Shown in pieces: positions 60,022-64,000 of a stretch of 64,000 bases of DNA; the first letter of the stretch is position 1, and the number at the start of each line of letters is the position of its first letter. Below the pieces are notes generated by a model, which was not told where the DNA came from, did no database searches, and saw nothing but the letters and a program-made list of their open reading frames with translations. Location of the stretch: positions 1-64,000 of the forward strand of contig JANNPZ010000086.1 in assembly GCA_031400505.1 (NCBI GenBank), given 5' to 3'. Origin of the DNA: JAIYDJ01 sp031400505 (lineage in GTDB: Bacteria > Pseudomonadota > Alphaproteobacteria > Rhodobacterales > Rhodobacteraceae). Both the position numbers and the translations under genes were made by a program.

Positions 60022-61476
60022 ATGAAAAACTCTATCGAGTTTTGGAATGACGTTTGCCTGGAAGTCGTGCGTCGCGACTTTTCCAAAAATCCGAATGGAT
60101 CGCCTGCGCGACCCGATCAAGGCGGGCCGACCCGCACGTCGCGCGCGATGGCGATTGTCCACCTGGCAATGCACGACGCCTATTTCGGCGCCGCGACGCC
60201 CGCTGCGTGTTATCTGCAACGTTTGACGCCGGCTGTGCCACTTCCACTCGCCCCGGCCCTGATCAGCGTGGACAGCGCCCTGGGCACTGCGGCGGCGGTC
60301 ACGCTGCTGACGCTTTATCCGTCACAGGCGGCCTACATCAATCGCATGTCATCTGCGTATATCGACCCTGTCGCGTCGTCTGTCGCACGCGATAGTGGTC
60401 ACAGCTATGGCGAGGCAATCGCCGCGCTGATCATCGGGTTGCGCGCAAACGACGGATCCCAAAGAGAAATCGGTTATCGCCCGTCAACCGCCTATGGCCG
60501 CCACCGCGAAAGCCCCTTTGATGCAGGTCAGGGGTTCTTGGGGCCACAATGGGGGAATGTGACGCGGTTCTGTACCCCCGCGCGCGTGCCGCTGGACCCG
60601 CCCCCCGGATACGACCAGGTGGACTATCTGTCGGATGCCGACTACCGCGCCGATTTCAAGGAAGTCGCCGCCGAGGGTGCGTTGATCAGCGCCAAGCGGG
60701 ATCCGGAAGAAAAGGTGATCGGGTACTACTGGGGCTATGACGGGGCGAATGAAATCGGTGTGCCGCCGCGTTTGTACAACCAGATCGCGCGGGCCTGGAT
60801 TGCGCGGCATCACGCAAACGATGTCGGTGTGGCCGTCGGCCTGTTGGCGATGGTGAATGCCGGCATGGCGGATGCCGCAATTGATGCGTGGTATCACAAA
60901 TATGCCTACAACCTTTGGCGGCCGGTTGTCGGTATCCGCGAGGCGAGTGCAACGACCGGGCCGGGGGCTGTTGGTGGGCCTACATCCATCGCGACGGTCG
61001 GAGCGGATATCGGCGATCCGGCTTGGGCGCCGCTTGGCTTGCCCACGACGAACGAACCGGAACGCCGCGCTCTAAGCCGCACACCGCCGTTCCCCGCATA
61101 CCCCTCGGGGCATGCGACCTTTGGCGCGACGCTGTTCCAGATCATGCAGCTCTTTTCGGGACAACCCGCGATGACATTGCAAAACATCCTGGATGCCAGC
61201 GGCAATTCGCCCGCTGTGCCGGGGCAGGAATTTGATTTTGTGTCGGACGAACTGGACGGAAAGTCGGTTGATGCCGACGGGTCGCTGCGCACGAGGCATC
61301 TGCGGCGGTTCACCAACTTTGCCAAACCGACCTACGAAAATTCCATCAGTAGGGTCTACATTGGCGTGCATTGGCGGTTTGACGGACTGCCACGCGCCGA
61401 TGTGGTGGGCAAACGCTATGGCGGCGTGCCGCTGGGGCTGACCCTTGGCGAGCAGACGTTCGATTTTTTCAACTGA
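60022..61476 (+). CDS. Vanadium-dependent haloperoxidase (PAP2-superfamily)
   Basis: A 484-residue protein with the full vanadate pocket: KYAYNLWRP (K-x6-RP, about 293-301), YPSGHATFG (PSGH, about 361-364) and SRVYIGVHWRFDG (SRxxxGxHxxxD, about 443-455). The N-terminal helical part is MKNSIEFWNDVCLEVVRRDFSK, without a signal peptide. Such enzymes oxidise halides with peroxide to hypohalous acid. It stands alone behind a strong CAGGAG ribosome-binding site, and a hairpin terminator follows. PAP2 phosphatases share the last two motifs, but all three here, plus the size, favour haloperoxidase. Confidence 0.9.
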   Translation: MKNSIEFWNDVCLEVVRRDFSKNPNGSPARPDQGGPTRTSRAMAIVHLAMHDAYFGAATPAACYLQRLTPAVPLPLAPALISVDSALGTAAAVTLLTLYPSQAAYINRMSSAYIDPVASSVARDSGHSYGEAIAALIIGLRANDGSQREIGYRPSTAYGRHRESPFDAGQGFLGPQWGNVTRFCTPARVPLDPPPGYDQVDYLSDADYRADFKEVAAEGALISAKRDPEEKVIGYYWGYDGANEIGVPPRLYNQIARAWIARHHANDVGVAVGLLAMVNAGMADAAIDAWYHKYAYNLWRPVVGIREASATTGPGAVGGPTSIATVGADIGDPAWAPLGLPTTNEPERRALSRTPPFPAYPSGHATFGATLFQIMQLFSGQPAMTLQNILDASGNSPAVPGQEFDFVSDELDGKSVDADGSLRTRHLRRFTNFAKPTYENSISRVYIGVHWRFDGLPRADVVGKRYGGVPLGLTLGEQTFDFFN

Positions 61477-61486
61477 CAAAACCACA

Positions 61487-61513
61487 ACAGCCCGCGCCGA
61501 TGGTGCGGGCTGT
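61487..61513. terminator. Hairpin terminator between the haloperoxidase and EamA genes
   Basis: ACAGCCCGC pairs with GCGGGCTGT (9 bp) around a GCCGATGGT loop at 61487-61513. It lies between two convergent genes. Confidence 0.65.
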
Positions 61514-62436
61514 CACCCTTGCGGCGTCATCGACTTGCGCTGCCGGGCGCGTTCAAGCCCCAACTGCCGCTCGCGCCAGATGATCAGCACGCCTGCCGCG
61601 ATCACCAGTGCCGCCCCGCCCAGCATCGTCAGCGTCGGCACCTCGGCAAACACGAAATACCCGATCAGCAGGGCAAACAGCATCGAGGCGTAGTCGAACG
61701 GGGCGACGAGCGACGCATCTGCCTCGCGGTAACTTGAGGTCAGCAAAATCTGCCCGACCCCGCCCAGCAAACCCGAACCCACCAGCAACGCCGCTTCCAA
61801 GGGCGTGGGCCACACCCAGCCGAATGGCAGCGTCACCAGCGACAGCAGCGTTGCAGTAACCGAAAACCAGAACACGATCGCCGGGGTCTTTTCCGTCATC
61901 ACCAGTTTGCGCACAAACACCTGCGCCAAGGCGGCAAACACCGCGCCGCCCAGCACCAATGTCGCGCCGAACGCCTCGCGGTGGCTTGCCGCGTCGGGGT
62001 CCAGAACAGTCAGCCGCGGCGAAAGCACGATAAGCACCCCCACCAGCCCCAGCGCCACCGCCGTCAGCCGGAACGCGCGCACCTGTTCGCCCAGAAACAT
62101 CGCCGCGAACACCACAGTCAGCAGCGGTGCCGCATAGCCGATGGCCGTGACTTCGGGCAGCGGCAGATAGCCGAGCCCGGCAAACCCCAGCCCCATGGCC
62201 AAGGTCCCGACCAGTCCGCGCCAGAAATGCCCCAGCGGGTTGGAGGTCTGGAACCCCGTCGCCAGTTCGCGGCGCATCCCCAGCCAGACCACGATCACCG
62301 GAATGGCAAACAGGGACCGGAAAAACACCGATTGACCGGCTGGGACGTGGTCTGCCGTGGCCTTGATCATCGACGCCATGACGATGAACACCAGAACCGA
62401 GCCCAGTTTCAGGGCAATGCCGCGCAGGGGACGCAT
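61513..62436 (-). CDS. EamA-family (DMT) transporter
   Basis: About 307 residues from MRPLRGIALKLGSV, ten predicted helices in two EamA repeats (FVIVMASMIKATADHVPAGQSVFFRSLFAI in the first, LAQVFVRKLVMTEKTPAIVFWF in the second). No histidine-rich tail, unlike the relative at 27239. It should be an inner-membrane exporter with unknown substrate. Met9 at 62436 is favoured over Met1 (62460) because MARVNEVS is not like the family N-terminus. It is divergent from ade across 100 bases. Confidence 0.87.
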   Translation of the reverse strand: MRPLRGIALKLGSVLVFIVMASMIKATADHVPAGQSVFFRSLFAIPVIVVWLGMRRELATGFQTSNPLGHFWRGLVGTLAMGLGFAGLGYLPLPEVTAIGYAAPLLTVVFAAMFLGEQVRAFRLTAVALGLVGVLIVLSPRLTVLDPDAASHREAFGATLVLGGAVFAALAQVFVRKLVMTEKTPAIVFWFSVTATLLSLVTLPFGWVWPTPLEAALLVGSGLLGGVGQILLTSSYREADASLVAPFDYASMLFALLIGYFVFAEVPTLTMLGGAALVIAAGVLIIWRERQLGLERARQRKSMTPQG

Positions 62437-62536
62437 GGAAACCTCGTTTACCCGAGCCAATCACCGATGGTCGGCGCCTGCAACCCCTTTACGTCCGCGG
62501 CGCGCTGCTGTTCCTTGTCGAAAAGGAGTGTTTCCC

Positions 62537-64000
62537 ATGCCACGCGCAGCTTTGTCCGACCGCATCGACCAAGGGCGCGGGGTGGTGTCTGCCGATTTGG
62601 TGCTGAAGGGCGGACGGGTGTTTGACCTGATCACGGGCGATCTGGTGGAAACCGACGTCGCGATCTGCGGCGATACGATCGTCGGGGTATTCGGCAGCTA
62701 TGCCGGGCGGCGCGAAGTGGACCTTGCAGGGAAAATTCTGGTGCCCGGGTTCATCGACACGCATCTGCATATCGAATCGTCGCTGGTCACACCCTTTGAA
62801 TTCGACCGCTGTGTCTTGCCGCATGGCGTCACCACAGCAATCTGTGACCCGCACGAAATTGCCAATGTCTGCGGGCTGACCGGCATCCGGTATTTCCTTG
62901 AGGCTTCCTCGCGCACGCTGATGGATATCCGCGTGCAACTGTCGTCCTGTGTGCCATCGACCCATATGGAGACGACCGGCGCGCGGCTGGATGCGGCGGA
63001 TCTGATCCCGCTGATGGATCATCCCCGCGTCATTGGGTTGGCCGAGTTCATGAATTATCCGGGCGTGTTGCACCGCGATCCGGGGTGCATGGCCAAGCTG
63101 GAGGCCTGGCAGGGCCGTCATATCGACGGGCACGCGCCCTTGCTGCGGGGGGCCGATCTGAACGGCTATATCGCGGCGGGGATACGGACCGAACATGAAG
63201 CCACGACTTACGACGAGGGGTTGGAAAAGCTGCGCAAAGGGATGCGGGTGCTGATCCGCGAAGGGTCGGTCAGCAAGGATTTGCACGCGCTGGTCGGTCT
63301 GCTGACCGAACGATTCTCGCCCTACCTGTGTCTGTGCACCGATGACCGCAACCCGCTGGACATCGCGGAACACGGGCATCTCGACTACATGATCCGCACC
63401 GCGATTTCGCTGGGTGCGCCGCCCCTGGCGGTGTACCGCGCCGCGAGCCTCTCGGCCGCCGAGGCGTTCGGGCTGAAGGATCGCGGGCTGATCGCACCGG
63501 GCAAGCGGGCGGATATCGTGGTGATCGACGGGTTGGAAAGCTGCCGGGTGTCACGGGTCTGGGCGGGCGGGATCGAAGTAACTGAGGCGGCCTTTGCGCA
63601 GCGCGAGGTTTTGCCACCGGTGGCGCGGGGATCGGTAAAGGCACCGGTCGTACGGGCCGAGGATTTTCGCACAGCCGGTAACCGGGTCGAAACGCCGGTG
63701 ATCGGGATCCTGCCGGGAAAGATCATCACGCAGCATCTGACATTTGATATCGCCCCGGTGGATGGGGACAAGCGGCCGGATGTAGGGCGCGATCTGGTGA
63801 AGATCGCGGTGATCGAGCGGCACGGCGTGAACGGCAGCAATGCGACCGGGTTCGTCAATGGCTTTGGGTTGCAACGGGGGGCGATTGCGTCAACCGTCTG
63901 CCATGACCACCACAACATCGCGGTCGTGGGGGTGGATTATGCCGACATGGCGCTGGCGGTTGCGCGGTTGGGGCAGATCGAGGGCGGGTTCGTAGTGGTC
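62537..64000 (+). CDS. ade: Adenine deaminase (3' end outside window)
   Basis: The first 488 codons of an adenine deaminase of the amidohydrolase family, open to the window end. Metal-site motifs are present: GFIDTHLHIESS (HxH, about residue 70) and the TDDRNPLDI segment. KIITQHLTF and HDHHNIAVVG near the end match the family C-terminal domain. It converts adenine to hypoxanthine in purine salvage. The ATG at 62537 is preceded by AAAAGGAGTG, a strong ribosome-binding site. The usual length is about 590 residues, so roughly 100 codons are missing beyond the window. Confidence 0.92.
   Translation, partial: MPRAALSDRIDQGRGVVSADLVLKGGRVFDLITGDLVETDVAICGDTIVGVFGSYAGRREVDLAGKILVPGFIDTHLHIESSLVTPFEFDRCVLPHGVTTAICDPHEIANVCGLTGIRYFLEASSRTLMDIRVQLSSCVPSTHMETTGARLDAADLIPLMDHPRVIGLAEFMNYPGVLHRDPGCMAKLEAWQGRHIDGHAPLLRGADLNGYIAAGIRTEHEATTYDEGLEKLRKGMRVLIREGSVSKDLHALVGLLTERFSPYLCLCTDDRNPLDIAEHGHLDYMIRTAISLGAPPLAVYRAASLSAAEAFGLKDRGLIAPGKRADIVVIDGLESCRVSRVWAGGIEVTEAAFAQREVLPPVARGSVKAPVVRAEDFRTAGNRVETPVIGILPGKIITQHLTFDIAPVDGDKRPDVGRDLVKIAVIERHGVNGSNATGFVNGFGLQRGAIASTVCHDHHNIAVVGVDYADMALAVARLGQIEGGFVVV

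Noticed and set aside
1..64000. tRNA, rRNA, insertion sequence or phage genes
   Set aside because: I looked for tRNA T-loop signatures, transposase motifs, integrases and phage structural genes and saw none. A tool-based scan would be needed to exclude small or degenerate cases.

Overview
The window is GC-rich, gene-dense bacterial DNA and looks like the chromosome of an alphaproteobacterium of the Rhodobacterales/Rhodobacteraceae. This is inferred from gene content and order (frcBCAK fructose transporter, glcDEF, pyrB followed by an inactive dihydroorotase homologue, an ALDH16-type double aldehyde dehydrogenase next to deoC, a fused mnhA/B antiporter gene), from the ATGA-type overlaps between neighbours, and from a short intergenic repeat seen seven times. 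I found no rRNA, tRNA, CRISPR array, insertion sequence, prophage or integron. The content is mostly core metabolism plus transport.

Layout. 1-3434: the tail of a membrane-protein gene, then a tightly coupled minus-strand operon (HAD dehalogenase, alpha/beta hydrolase, threonine dehydratase-like enzyme, enol-lactonase-like hydrolase). 3435-8037: an intergenic region with a 16-base tandem repeat, an MsbA-like ABC exporter, a long-chain acyl-CoA synthetase and a secreted protein. 8132-10536: dtd, a PfkB sugar kinase and purC. 10589-12508: a divergent HxlR regulator/SDR pair and a DUF599 membrane protein. 12589-16721: the glycolate oxidase operon glcD-glcE-(small membrane protein)-glcF. 16908-22083: a trypsin-like protease, an Hsp20 chaperone behind a sigma-32-like promoter, an MFS transporter and an ECF sigma factor translationally coupled to a membrane-anchored vWA protein. 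22084-34006: a 573-base gene-poor stretch, cspA, a TlyC/CorC-type CBS protein, a cupin/membrane-protein pair with paired operators, a Nudix hydrolase, TetR and a His-tailed EamA transporter, a methyltransferase, gabD-like, an arylformamidase-like hydrolase, and an OmpA-domain protein.

34032-43909: ubiA and rsmE (divergent), gshA, then a minus-strand operon of a membrane protein, pyrB, a 45-residue membrane protein, a catalytically dead dihydroorotase and plsY. Divergent from it is a UDG-lysE-moaB run. 44118-54281: a DsbD N-domain protein, deoC plus ALDH16 (deoxyribose catabolism) under a perfect RutR-type palindrome, and a complete Mrp (Mnh/Pha) cation/proton antiporter operon. 54450-59904: a fructose module, with a ROK repressor and a FucU/RbsD mutarotase divergent from frcBCAK, a candidate ROK operator between them, and a one-base frameshift in the permease gene frcC. 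60022-64000: a vanadium-dependent haloperoxidase, an EamA transporter and the first 488 codons of adenine deaminase, cut by the window end.

Together the genes cover C2 acid oxidation, fatty acid activation, purine and pyrimidine synthesis and salvage, deoxyribose and fructose use, glutathione and ubiquinone synthesis, and pH/cation homeostasis. The most noteworthy non-coding signals are the dispersed 22-base intergenic core, the RutR-like box at deoC, the paired GTAGC-N4-GCTAC operators and the ROK operator.
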